Source of the DNA: an uncultured bacterium
Lineage (GTDB): Bacteria; Verrucomicrobiota; Kiritimatiellia; RFP12; UBA1067
Length of the DNA: 9,088 bases
Direction of reading: 5' to 3'
Assembly (NCBI GenBank): GCA_900547945.1
Contig: URIT01000131.1
Location: 1-9,088 of the forward strand
Below the pieces are notes generated by a model that worked only from the letters and a program-made list of their open reading frames with translations, was not told the origin of the DNA and made no database searches. Shown in pieces: positions 1-6,494 of the stretch. The position numbers and the translations under genes are program-made. Position 1 is the stretch's first letter. Every line of letters begins with the position of its first letter.

Positions 1-413
1 GCTTCGCCTACGTGGACGACCCCGCCGCGCGCGACGGGCGGGCGATCCGGATGCCGGGCGCGGACGGCCCCTGCACGGCCTGGCTCGACTTCCGCTCGCT
101 CGACCTCGACGCGGAGGGCGTCTACCAGGCGCGCGTGCGCGTGCGCACGGGGGCGTGCGCGCCGGGCGTGCGTCCCTTTCGGATGGGCATCTACAACCGG
201 GTCTACCGGCGGGTCGTTTCCTCCTATGTGCCGGACGGGGAGGAGGTGCGGCAGGGGACGACGACGTATCGCTGGTACGCGCTCGACGCGCGGACGCTCC
301 GTCCGGGGGACGCGCTCTGGATCGGCCTGGGGGGCGGCGACGACCCGAACGAGGCGGCGCCCGACGTGTGGGTGGATCGGGTCGAGCTTGTCAGGTTGCA
401 GGACCGCAGGTGA
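1..413 (+). CDS. C-terminal part of a large protein ending in a beta-rich, carbohydrate-binding-like domain (5' end outside window)
   Basis: The reading frame is open from the window edge (first complete codon at base 3) to TGA at 411-413, giving 137 visible residues. A GTG at 12 is not a credible start: the frame is open before it and no ribosome binding site is visible. The segment is rich in alternating polar and hydrophobic strands and aromatics, with an Asp/Gly-rich loop and a final strand reading VWVDRVELVRLQ. That layout resembles the jelly-roll, carbohydrate-binding-type domains that end many secreted glycoside-hydrolase-like proteins (for example DUF4838 proteins) in Lentisphaerota and Kiritimatiellota. 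The family assignment is from memory and weak, because the catalytic part is missing. A hairpin 21 bases past the stop may terminate it. That this is coding is fairly sure; its role is not. Confidence 0.75.
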   Translation, partial: FAYVDDPAARDGRAIRMPGADGPCTAWLDFRSLDLDAEGVYQARVRVRTGACAPGVRPFRMGIYNRVYRRVVSSYVPDGEEVRQGTTTYRWYALDARTLRPGDALWIGLGGGDDPNEAAPDVWVDRVELVRLQDRR

Positions 414-433
414 GGGGAATCGTCCGCACAGGG

Positions 434-463
434 GGCGCGGACGCACTGAAGCGCGTCCCTCCC
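434..463 (+). terminator. Hairpin after the first gene, possible terminator (copy A of a repeated intergenic block)
   Basis: GGACGC (439-444) pairs with GCGTCC (453-458) across an 8-base loop, and a pyrimidine-rich tail follows (CTCCCTTTCC, 459-468). It lies 21 bases after a stop codon and ahead of a promoter, as a terminator would. There is no true T run, so intrinsic termination is uncertain. The same block, with the same internal spacing, recurs at 6435-6464. Confidence 0.4.
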
Positions 464-488
464 TTTCCGGTCTGCGTGCCCGTGCGGG

Positions 489-518
489 TGGACGCAAAAC
501 GAGGGGGTGTGGTATAAT
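489..518 (+). promoter_or_regulatory. Sigma-70-type extended -10 promoter for gnd
   Basis: A perfect TATAAT lies at 513-518, preceded by TG one base upstream (510-511), which makes an extended -10 element. A possible -35, TGGACG at 489-494, matches TTGACA at four of six positions with an 18-base spacer. Counting from the -10, transcription should begin near A525, giving a leader of about 30 bases before the gnd ATG at 555. In DNA this GC-rich a perfect TATAAT stands out; only one other was found in the window, at 6483-6488. Confidence 0.75.
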
Positions 519-542
519 CGGTGCAACGATTTTGAACGCCAA

Positions 543-548
543 AAGGGA
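543..548 (+). promoter_or_regulatory. Ribosome binding site that fixes the gnd start
   Basis: AAGGGA lies 6 bases before the ATG at 555. The alternative in-frame GTG at 507 overlaps the promoter and lies upstream of the predicted transcript start, so it cannot be used from this promoter. Confidence 0.7.
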
Positions 549-554
549 AACGAC

Positions 555-2006
555 ATGCAGAAAGCAGACATCGGCCTCGTCGGTCTCGCCGTGATGGGCG
601 AGAACCTTGTCATGAACATGGAGTCGAAGGGCTTCACCGTCGCGTGCTACAACCGCACGGTCGAGAAGGTGGACCGCTTCGTCGAAGGGCGCGCGAAGGG
701 CAGGAACATCATCGGCTGCCACTCGCTGGAGGAACTGGCCGCGAACCTCGCGAAGCCGCGCAAGGTCTTCCTGATGGTCAAGGCCGGCGCCGCCGTGGAC
801 GCGATGATCGAGAGCCTGCTGAAGGTGCTGGAGCCGGGCGACATCATCATCGACGGCGGCAACAGCCACTTCCCGGACACGATCCGCCGCACGCGGTACG
901 TCGAGTCGAAGGGCCTCCTCTACGTGGGCACGGGCGTTTCGGGCGGCGAGGAGGGCGCGCTCAAGGGGCCGTCGATGATGCCGGGCGGCTCGCCGGCGGC
1001 GTGGCCGTACGTGAAGGACATCTTCCAGGCGATCTGCGCGAAGGTGGAGGACGGCTCGCCGTGCTGCGACTGGGTGGGCGAAAACGGCGCGGGGCACTTC
1101 GTCAAGATGGTCCACAACGGCATCGAATACGGCGACATGCAGCTCATCTGCGAGAGCTACCAGCTCATGCGCGATCTGCTCGGGATGTCCGACGACGAGA
1201 TGCACGAGGTGTTCAAGAAGTGGAACACGACGGAACTCGACAGCTACCTCATCGAGATCACGCGCGACATCCTCGCCTACAAGGACGCCGACGGTTCGCC
1301 GCTCGTGGAGAAGATCCTCGACACGGCCGGGCAGAAGGGCACGGGCAAGTGGACGGGCATCGCCGCCCTCGACGAGGGCGTGCCCCTCACGCTCATCGGC
1401 GAGGCCGTCTTCGCGCGCTGCCTCTCGGCGATGAAGGCCGACCGCGTGGAGGCCGCGCAGGCCTACGCGCGCACGATCCCCGCGTTCATGGGCGACAAGA
1501 CCGCGTTCGTGGAGGCGATCCGCCAGGCGCTCTACGCCTCGAAGATCATCTCCTACGCGCAGGGCTACACGCTCATGCGCACGGCGGCGAAGACGTACAA
1601 CTGGAACCTCAACTACGGCGGCATCGCGCTCATGTGGCGCGGCGGCTGCATCATCCGCTCGGTCTTCCTCGGCAAGATCAAGGAGGCGTACGACAAGAAT
1701 CCGCAGCTCACGAACCTGCTCCTCGACCCGTACTTCAAGGCGACGATCGAGAAGCTCGTCCCGTCGTGGCGCCAGGTGGCGGCGGCGGCGATCGCGCACG
1801 GCATCCCCGCGCCGGCGATGACCTCGGCCCTCAGCTACTTCGACGGCTACACGACGGCGCGCCTGCCGGCGAACCTCCTGCAGGCGCAGCGCGACTACTT
1901 CGGCGCGCACACCTACGAGCGCCTGGACGCGCCGCGCGGGCAGTTCTTCCACACGAACTGGACGGGGCGCGGCGGCACGACGTCCGCCGCGACCTACAAT
2001 GCCTGA
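555..2006 (+). CDS. gnd: 6-phosphogluconate dehydrogenase, decarboxylating (NADP-type)
   Basis: This cytoplasmic enzyme of the oxidative pentose phosphate pathway converts 6-phosphogluconate to ribulose 5-phosphate and CO2, making NADPH. The 483 residues match the usual length of the long (E. coli-like) form and align with it from end to end. The N-terminal Rossmann domain has the GLAVMG nucleotide loop (10-15) and NRT (33-35), the pattern that binds the 2'-phosphate of NADP. Substrate-site segments are GVSGGEEGA (127-135) and KMVHNGIEYGDMQ (184-196), which contains catalytic K184, H187, N188 and E191. The C-terminal helical domain carries QAQRDYFGAHTYER (443-456) and FHTNW (465-469), which reaches into the partner subunit's active site. 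ATG 555 is chosen for its ribosome binding site and because homologues begin there. It is the first gene of the operon. No zwf or pgl is present in the window. Confidence 0.98.
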   Translation: MQKADIGLVGLAVMGENLVMNMESKGFTVACYNRTVEKVDRFVEGRAKGRNIIGCHSLEELAANLAKPRKVFLMVKAGAAVDAMIESLLKVLEPGDIIIDGGNSHFPDTIRRTRYVESKGLLYVGTGVSGGEEGALKGPSMMPGGSPAAWPYVKDIFQAICAKVEDGSPCCDWVGENGAGHFVKMVHNGIEYGDMQLICESYQLMRDLLGMSDDEMHEVFKKWNTTELDSYLIEITRDILAYKDADGSPLVEKILDTAGQKGTGKWTGIAALDEGVPLTLIGEAVFARCLSAMKADRVEAAQAYARTIPAFMGDKTAFVEAIRQALYASKIISYAQGYTLMRTAAKTYNWNLNYGGIALMWRGGCIIRSVFLGKIKEAYDKNPQLTNLLLDPYFKATIEKLVPSWRQVAAAAIAHGIPAPAMTSALSYFDGYTTARLPANLLQAQRDYFGAHTYERLDAPRGQFFHTNWTGRGGTTSAATYNA

Positions 2007-2844
2007 CCTGAAGATCATCGCGCTCGACCTGGACGGGACACTGCTCGATTCGCGGAAGCGCCTCTCCGCCGTCAACCGGGACGCCCTCGCGCGGGCGGCG
2101 GCGAGGGGCGCGCTCGTCGTGCCCACGACGGGGCGCTTCTTCGGCATGATGCCCGCCGCCGTGCGCGAGTTGCCGTTCGTGCGCTACGCGATCACCGTCA
2201 ACGGCGCGCAGGTCTACGACCGCGTGGCCGACGCGGCGATCGTCCGCGAGGAAATCCCCCTCGAAACGGCTGTGGCCGTGATGCGCCTCCTCGACGGCTA
2301 CGACGTCATCTACGACTGCTACCGCGCGAACTGGGGCTGGATGGGCGCGGCGTTCAAGGCGAAGGCGGCCGCCTACGCGACGGACGAACACTATCTCGCG
2401 ATGGTGCGGGACTTCCGCCGCGAGGTCCCGGAGCTGAAGGCGCATCTCGCGGCGACGGCGGCCGAGGGGGACGTGCAGAAGATCATGCTCTTCGCGCGCC
2501 TCGACGGTCCGGCGGACGCGACGGCGCAGGTCGCCGAGGCGGTCCGCGCCCGCTTCCCCGAAATCGCCGTGACCTCGACGACGTGGAACAACCTCGAACT
2601 CAACATCGCCTCGGCCAACAAGGGCGTCGCGCTCGCGCGCCTCGCGGCGCACCTGGGGCTTTCGAGCGCGAACTGCATCGCCTTCGGCGACGGGCGCAAC
2701 GACCTCACGATGATCGAGGCCGCCGGCGTGGGCGTCGCAATGGCGAACGCCCACCCGGACGTCCGCGCGGCCGCAGACGACGTGACCCTTTCCAACGACG
2801 AAGACGGCGTGGCCGCCGCCCTCGTGCGCTACGGCCTCGCCTAG
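1999..2844 (+). CDS. Cof-type HAD-superfamily (class IIB) phosphatase
   Basis: A 281-residue cytoplasmic hydrolase of the Cof/YbiV/YidA type, which typically removes phosphate from sugar phosphates or related metabolites. All HAD motifs are visible: motif I DLDGT (10-14) with nucleophile D10 and acid/base D12; motif II T44 in PTTGR; motif III K208 in ANKG; motif IV GDGRND (230-235) with metal ligands D231 and D235. The stretch between motifs II and III (about 80-190) is the C2 cap, which sets substrate choice. The ATG overlaps the last 8 bases of gnd (ATGCCTGA), so translation is probably coupled to it; no strong separate ribosome binding site is seen. The location suggests a sugar-phosphate or sugar-acid phosphate substrate, but that is inference, since Cof enzymes are promiscuous. 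Confidence 0.93.
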   Translation: MPDLKIIALDLDGTLLDSRKRLSAVNRDALARAAARGALVVPTTGRFFGMMPAAVRELPFVRYAITVNGAQVYDRVADAAIVREEIPLETAVAVMRLLDGYDVIYDCYRANWGWMGAAFKAKAAAYATDEHYLAMVRDFRREVPELKAHLAATAAEGDVQKIMLFARLDGPADATAQVAEAVRARFPEIAVTSTTWNNLELNIASANKGVALARLAAHLGLSSANCIAFGDGRNDLTMIEAAGVGVAMANAHPDVRAAADDVTLSNDEDGVAAALVRYGLA

Positions 2845-2859
2845 AAGGGAATTCCTGCC

Positions 2860-4143
2860 ATGGACATCTTCAAAATCGCCACGACCGATGACGGTCTCTC
2901 CAACGACGAGATCGCCGCCGCGCTTGCCCAGTCCCTTGAAGGGCGCACATTCACCAACAAGAAGGTGCTGATCATCCCGCCGGACTTCACGCGCTACCAC
3001 TCGAACGCGGGCTTCATCACCTGCGCGTACTGGAAGCTCCTCGCGGCGCGGGGCGTCCAGGTGGACGTGATGCCCGCGCTCGGCACGCACGTGCCCGTGA
3101 GCGCGGAGCAGTGGAAGGTCATGTTCCCCGACATCCCCTACGGGAAGATGATCGTCCACGGGTGGCGTACGGACGTGGTGAAGCTCGGCGACGTGCCGGC
3201 GGAGGTCGTCGCCGAAATCACGGACGGACTCTGGAAGGAGCCGGTCGCCGTGGAGGTCAACCGGCGCATCATGGACGAGACGTACGACCTCATCATCTCG
3301 CCCGGGCAGGTCGTCCCGCACGAGGTGATCGGCATGGCGAACCACGCGAAGAACCTCTTCGTGGGCGTGGGCGGCAGCGACATGATCAACAAGTCGCACA
3401 TGATCGGCGCCGTGTGCGGCATGGAGAAGGCGATGGGGCGCGACCACACGCCCGTGCGGCGCCTCTTCGACTATGCGTTCGAGCATTTCGTCGCGCGGCG
3501 CCCGATCCTCTGGGTGCTGACGGTGAACACGGCGCCGGGCGGGAAGATCCATTCCCACGGCCTCTTCATCGGGGAGGGTCGGAATTGCCTCACCGAGGCG
3601 GTGAAGCTCGCGCAGCAGAAGAACATCGACTATGTGGAACACGGCATCAGGAAGTGCGTCGTGTACCTCGACCCGTCCGAATTCACGTCCACCTGGCTCG
3701 GCAACAAGGCGGTCTACCGCACGCGCATGGCGATGGCGGACGGCGGGGAGCTGATCATCCTCGCGCCGGGCGTCCACCAGTTCGGCGAGGACAAGGCGGT
3801 CGACGCGCTCATCCGCACGTACGGCTACCGGGGGCGCCTCCACACGCTGGAGGTCTTCAACCGGCCCGAGAGCGCGGACCTGCGCGCGAACATGGGCGCG
3901 GCTGCGCACCTCATCCACGGCTCGTCGGACGGGCGCTTCTCGATCACCTACTGCGTGAAGAACATCACGCGGGCCGAAGTCGAGGGCGTGGGCTTCCAGT
4001 CCGCCGACTACGACGAGATGGCCGCGAAGTACGACCCCGCGAAGCTGAAGTACGGCTACAACGTCGTCGACGGCGAGGAGATCTACTTCATCCCGAATCC
4101 GGCCCTGGGTCTCTGGATCAACCGCGAGCGCTTCCAGGATTGA
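2860..4143 (+). CDS. LarA-family (DUF2088) nickel-pincer hydroxyacid racemase/epimerase homologue
   Basis: A 427-residue protein of the LarA superfamily, whose characterised members racemise or epimerise 2-hydroxyacids by hydride transfer to a covalently bound nickel-pincer nucleotide. The key positions of Lactiplantibacillus plantarum LarA can be placed by eye. DFTR (42-45) matches the DHTR motif. H77 in ALGTH matches H108. H154, K164 and H180 match H174, K184 (cofactor-anchoring lysine) and H200 (nickel ligand) with exactly the same spacings of 10 and 16 residues. Elsewhere it differs strongly from true lactate racemase, so the substrate is probably another hydroxyacid. AGAAGGGA (2843-2850) overlaps the preceding stop codon and sits 9 bases before the ATG. 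No larB, larC or larE cofactor genes are in the window. Family membership is fairly sure; the reaction is unknown. Confidence 0.88.
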   Translation: MDIFKIATTDDGLSNDEIAAALAQSLEGRTFTNKKVLIIPPDFTRYHSNAGFITCAYWKLLAARGVQVDVMPALGTHVPVSAEQWKVMFPDIPYGKMIVHGWRTDVVKLGDVPAEVVAEITDGLWKEPVAVEVNRRIMDETYDLIISPGQVVPHEVIGMANHAKNLFVGVGGSDMINKSHMIGAVCGMEKAMGRDHTPVRRLFDYAFEHFVARRPILWVLTVNTAPGGKIHSHGLFIGEGRNCLTEAVKLAQQKNIDYVEHGIRKCVVYLDPSEFTSTWLGNKAVYRTRMAMADGGELIILAPGVHQFGEDKAVDALIRTYGYRGRLHTLEVFNRPESADLRANMGAAAHLIHGSSDGRFSITYCVKNITRAEVEGVGFQSADYDEMAAKYDPAKLKYGYNVVDGEEIYFIPNPALGLWINRERFQD

Positions 4144-4190
4144 GGACGCGCGAGAGCGGAAGAGGCGCACGGGACGCTGCGGGATGCAGG

Positions 4191-4196
4191 AAGGGA
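4191..4196 (+). promoter_or_regulatory. Ribosome binding site that fixes the esterase start
   Basis: AAGGGA within AGGAAGGGAA (4188-4197) lies 8 bases before ATG 4205. An in-frame ATG at 4184 lies upstream of this site and would put seven extra polar residues ahead of the signal peptide. Confidence 0.7.
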
Positions 4197-4204
4197 ACAC
4201 GCAC

Positions 4205-5476
4205 ATGAAGACGAAGACGCACGCCGTTCTGCTGGCCCTCGCCGCATGCCTCTGCGCGGGCGGCGCGGGGGCGGTGGAGACTGTTCCGGCGGGCGCGCCG
4301 GACCACGGCGCGCGGACATTCTGGGATGCGGCGGCCTGGACGCAGCCGCCCCGCACGTTTCCCGTGGAGGTGCCGTGCTCGAACGAGTACGGGCGCGTGG
4401 CGGGCGTGGAGCCGGTTTGGATCGAGGGCGAACCCTGGCGGGGCCGGCCGACGCGCGTGTTCGCGTGGTGGGGCCTCCCGAGGGGGGCTTCGGCGCAGCG
4501 GAAGGTCCCGGCGATGGTGCTGGTCCACGGCGGCGGCGGCACGGCGTTCGCGCGCTGGGTGAAGACCTGGAACGACCGGGGGTACGCGGCCATCGCGATG
4601 GACACCTGCGGCAAGATCCCGCAGGGGGAACGGGACGGACGGCCCCACCCGGCGCACGCCTGGTCGGGTCCGAGTGGCTGGGGAAGTTCCGTCGCGCAGG
4701 TGAACGAGCCGATCCGGGACCAGTGGACCTACCATGCCGTCGCGGCGGTGATGCGCAGCCATTCCTTCCTGCGGGCGCGCACCGAGGTGGACCCCGCCCG
4801 CGTCGGCCTGACGGGCATCAGCTGGGGCGGCTACCTCACGAGTATCGTGATGGGCGTCGACGACCGCTTCGTGTTCGCGGCGCCCGTCTATGGTTGCGGC
4901 TGGTACGACCTCAACCCGCAGTGGGCCCACATGGGCGCGCCGGCGGACTACCGGCGGTGGCTCGCGCTCTGGGACCCCCGGCACTATCTGCCGGGTACAC
5001 GGCGTCCCGTCCTCTGGTGCTGCGGCACGAACGACCGCTGGTATCCGCTCGACGCCGTGCGCCGCTCGTACGAGGCCCTGTCCCCAAACGTGTCGCTCAT
5101 CCTCTCGCTCAAGCTGCGCATGCCGCACGGGCATCCCCCGGCGGGCGACCCGAGGGAGATCGCCGCGCTTGCGGACCACCTTCTGCGCGGCGGCGCGCCG
5201 CTCGTGGCGGTGAAGGCGGCCGAGGTGCGGGACGGGTGCCTCTGCGTCGCGTTCGACGCGGGGGGGCGCCGCGTCGCACGGGCCGAACTGCTGGTGACCG
5301 AGGACGCCAACCCCGTCCTCGAACGGCGCGCGTGGTCCGCGACGCCCGTCCCCGGCTTCGACGGGACGCGGACCTCCCTCGCCGTCCCCGTCCCCGCACG
5401 GGCCGTCATGTTCTTCGTGAACCTCGTCACGGACGACGGCCTCGTCGTCTCGACCCGCATCTTCACGCGCGAGTAG
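4205..5476 (+). CDS. Secreted alpha/beta hydrolase, acetyl xylan esterase / dienelactone-hydrolase-like
   Basis: A 423-residue exported serine hydrolase, probably an ester hydrolase acting on acylated polysaccharide or another carbohydrate. The N-terminus is a signal peptide: KTKTH, a hydrophobic stretch at 7-18, and an AGA-VE cleavage site near residue 23. LAAC at 12-15 also fits a lipobox, so a lipoprotein is possible. The hydrolase core spans roughly 50-330. It has HGGGGT (108-113) for the oxyanion hole, nucleophile S206 in GISWG (204-208), probable acid D277 in GTNDRWYP, and H308 or H310 in MPHGH as the base. Residues about 332-423 form a separate beta-rich C-terminal domain that I do not recognise. 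A 61-base gap with no clear terminator separates it from the LarA homologue, so it is probably cotranscribed. An S9-like peptidase is the main alternative. Confidence 0.88.
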   Translation: MKTKTHAVLLALAACLCAGGAGAVETVPAGAPDHGARTFWDAAAWTQPPRTFPVEVPCSNEYGRVAGVEPVWIEGEPWRGRPTRVFAWWGLPRGASAQRKVPAMVLVHGGGGTAFARWVKTWNDRGYAAIAMDTCGKIPQGERDGRPHPAHAWSGPSGWGSSVAQVNEPIRDQWTYHAVAAVMRSHSFLRARTEVDPARVGLTGISWGGYLTSIVMGVDDRFVFAAPVYGCGWYDLNPQWAHMGAPADYRRWLALWDPRHYLPGTRRPVLWCCGTNDRWYPLDAVRRSYEALSPNVSLILSLKLRMPHGHPPAGDPREIAALADHLLRGGAPLVAVKAAEVRDGCLCVAFDAGGRRVARAELLVTEDANPVLERRAWSATPVPGFDGTRTSLAVPVPARAVMFFVNLVTDDGLVVSTRIFTRE

Positions 5477-5499
5477 GCGCCTGACGAAGGAGAACCGCG

Positions 5500-5784
5500 A
5501 TGTATTGGACGGAAACCCCAGAGGGTGTCATCCTGAACGTGCGCGCCCAGCCGCGTTCCTCGAAGGCGGGCCTCGACGGCCTCCTGGGGGATGCCGTGAA
5601 GGTGCGCATCCGCGCGGCGCCGGTGGACGGCAAGGCGAACAAGGAGCTGGTCGAAACACTCGCGGCGGCGTTCGGCGTCCCGAAGTCCGCCGTTTCCTTC
5701 AAGGGCGGCGAGACGTCGAAGACGAAGCGGCTGCTCGTGCGCGGCGTGACGGCGGCCGGGGTGAAGGCCGTGGTGGAGGGGTGA
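5500..5784 (+). CDS. DUF167 / YggU-family protein
   Basis: A 94-residue protein of the widespread YggU family, a small alpha/beta fold with no settled function. The hallmarks are all present: LNVRAQPRSSK (12-22), VKVRIRAAPVDGKANKEL (33-50), and FKGGETSKTKRLLVRG (66-81), the basic segment usual in the family. AAGGAG (5487-5492) lies 7 bases before the ATG and the length is normal. It begins 23 bases after the esterase and ends 3 bases before rnhB, so it is surely cotranscribed with rnhB. Nothing in the sequence ties it to the esterase, and proximity to other housekeeping genes is common for this family. Confidence 0.93.
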   Translation: MYWTETPEGVILNVRAQPRSSKAGLDGLLGDAVKVRIRAAPVDGKANKELVETLAAAFGVPKSAVSFKGGETSKTKRLLVRGVTAAGVKAVVEG

Positions 5785-5787
5785 ACG

Positions 5788-6432
5788 ATGGCGACGCTGG
5801 ACGACGAACGGGCGGCGGGCGATGTCGTGATGGGCATCGACGAGGCGGGGCGCGGACCGCTCGCGGGCGGCGTCTACGCGGCGGCCGTCACCGTGCCGCT
5901 CGCCGAGGCGGAGGCGCTGCTCGCGGGGGCCTGGAAGGACATCACCGACTCGAAGAAGCTCACGGCCCGCGCGCGCGAACGCCTGGCCGGGACGATCCGC
6001 TCGACGCCCGGCTGCACCTGGTGCGTCGCCGCCGCCTCGCCGGAGGAGATCGACCGGCTCAACATCCTCCGCGCGACCCACCTCGCCATGCGCCGCGCGG
6101 CGGAGGGCGTCGCCGAAAAGGTGGGGGCTCCCAGGGCCGGCCTGCGCCTTTCGATCCTCGTGGACGGCCTTCCCGTGCCGACGCTGCCGTTTCCGTCGCG
6201 GAACATCGTGAAGGGGGACGCGAAATCGCTCTTCATCGCGGCGGCGTCGATTCTCGCGAAGACGGCGCGCGATGCGGACTGCCTGCGCCTGGACGCCCTC
6301 TATCCCGGCTACGGCTTCGCGCAGCACAAGGGCTATCCCACGCCCGCGCACCTGGAGGCCCTGAAGCGCCTCGGGCCCTGTCCCGAACACCGCCGCAGCT
6401 TCGGCCCCGTCTCCCAGCTGACGCTCTTCTGA
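5788..6432 (+). CDS. rnhB: Ribonuclease HII
   Basis: This cytoplasmic endonuclease cuts the RNA strand of RNA-DNA hybrids and starts removal of single ribonucleotides misincorporated in DNA. The 214 residues are a usual bacterial length. The catalytic DEDD set is complete: D18 and E19 in GIDEAGRG (16-23), D126 in LVDGLPV, and D162 in KTARD. The conserved KGDAKS (142-147), which positions the hybrid, and the C-terminal GYGFAQHKGYPTPAH (174-188) are present. It ends in QLTLF; a short hydrophobic C-terminal tail of this sort could be a PCNA/clamp-binding peptide as described for some RNase HII enzymes, but that is a guess. GGAGGGG (5775-5781) lies 6 bases before the ATG. It is the last gene of the operon, and a hairpin begins 3 bases past its stop. 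Confidence 0.97.
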   Translation: MATLDDERAAGDVVMGIDEAGRGPLAGGVYAAAVTVPLAEAEALLAGAWKDITDSKKLTARARERLAGTIRSTPGCTWCVAAASPEEIDRLNILRATHLAMRRAAEGVAEKVGAPRAGLRLSILVDGLPVPTLPFPSRNIVKGDAKSLFIAAASILAKTARDADCLRLDALYPGYGFAQHKGYPTPAHLEALKRLGPCPEHRRSFGPVSQLTLF

Positions 6433-6434
6433 GC

Positions 6435-6464
6435 GGCGCGGACGCGACGGCGCGCGTCCCGCCC
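6435..6464 (+). terminator. Hairpin after rnhB, possible terminator (copy B of the repeated intergenic block)
   Basis: GGACGCG (6440-6446) pairs with CGCGTCC (6453-6459) across a 6-base loop, making a 7-base-pair GC-rich stem 7 bases after the rnhB stop. No T run follows directly; TTTT at 6475-6478 is 15 bases further on. It shares GGCGCGGACGC, a 6-base spacer and GCGCGTCCC with the block at 434-463. Confidence 0.4.
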
Positions 6465-6477
6465 GCGCCTGCGGTTT

Positions 6478-6490
6478 TGTGGTATAATCG
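6478..6490 (+). promoter_or_regulatory. Extended -10 promoter of the aminotransferase, predicted leaderless
   Basis: TATAAT at 6483-6488 with TG at 6480-6481 gives an extended -10. All 13 bases (TGTGGTATAATCG) are identical to those at 508-520 before gnd. No -35 match is visible; the expected position is GC-only sequence. If the hexamer occupies -12 to -7, +1 is base 6495, the A of the ATG, so the mRNA would have no 5' leader. Confidence 0.75.
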
Positions 6491-6494
6491 CGCC

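Noticed and set aside
507..554. A 16-residue N-terminal extension of gnd from a GTG at 507.
   Set aside because: It overlaps the -10 element and lies upstream of the expected transcript start; homologues begin at the ATG at 555.
1831..4614. A 927-codon open frame on the minus strand, antisense to gnd's end, the phosphatase, the LarA homologue and the start of the esterase.
   Set aside because: It is a shadow of GC-rich codon use: the translation is Arg/Ala/Asp/His-rich low-complexity sequence with no motif, while the + strand holds clear families over the same bases.
555..6432. A defence, toxin-antitoxin or biosynthetic cluster.
   Set aside because: Each gene belongs to a recognisable metabolic or housekeeping family, and no effector, nuclease pair, transposase or repeat array is present.
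5505..6494. Open frame extending the aminotransferase upstream through DUF167 and rnhB.
   Set aside because: The bases are already used by two well-recognised genes in another frame, the translation is Arg/Gly-rich nonsense, and a promoter lies just before ATG 6495.
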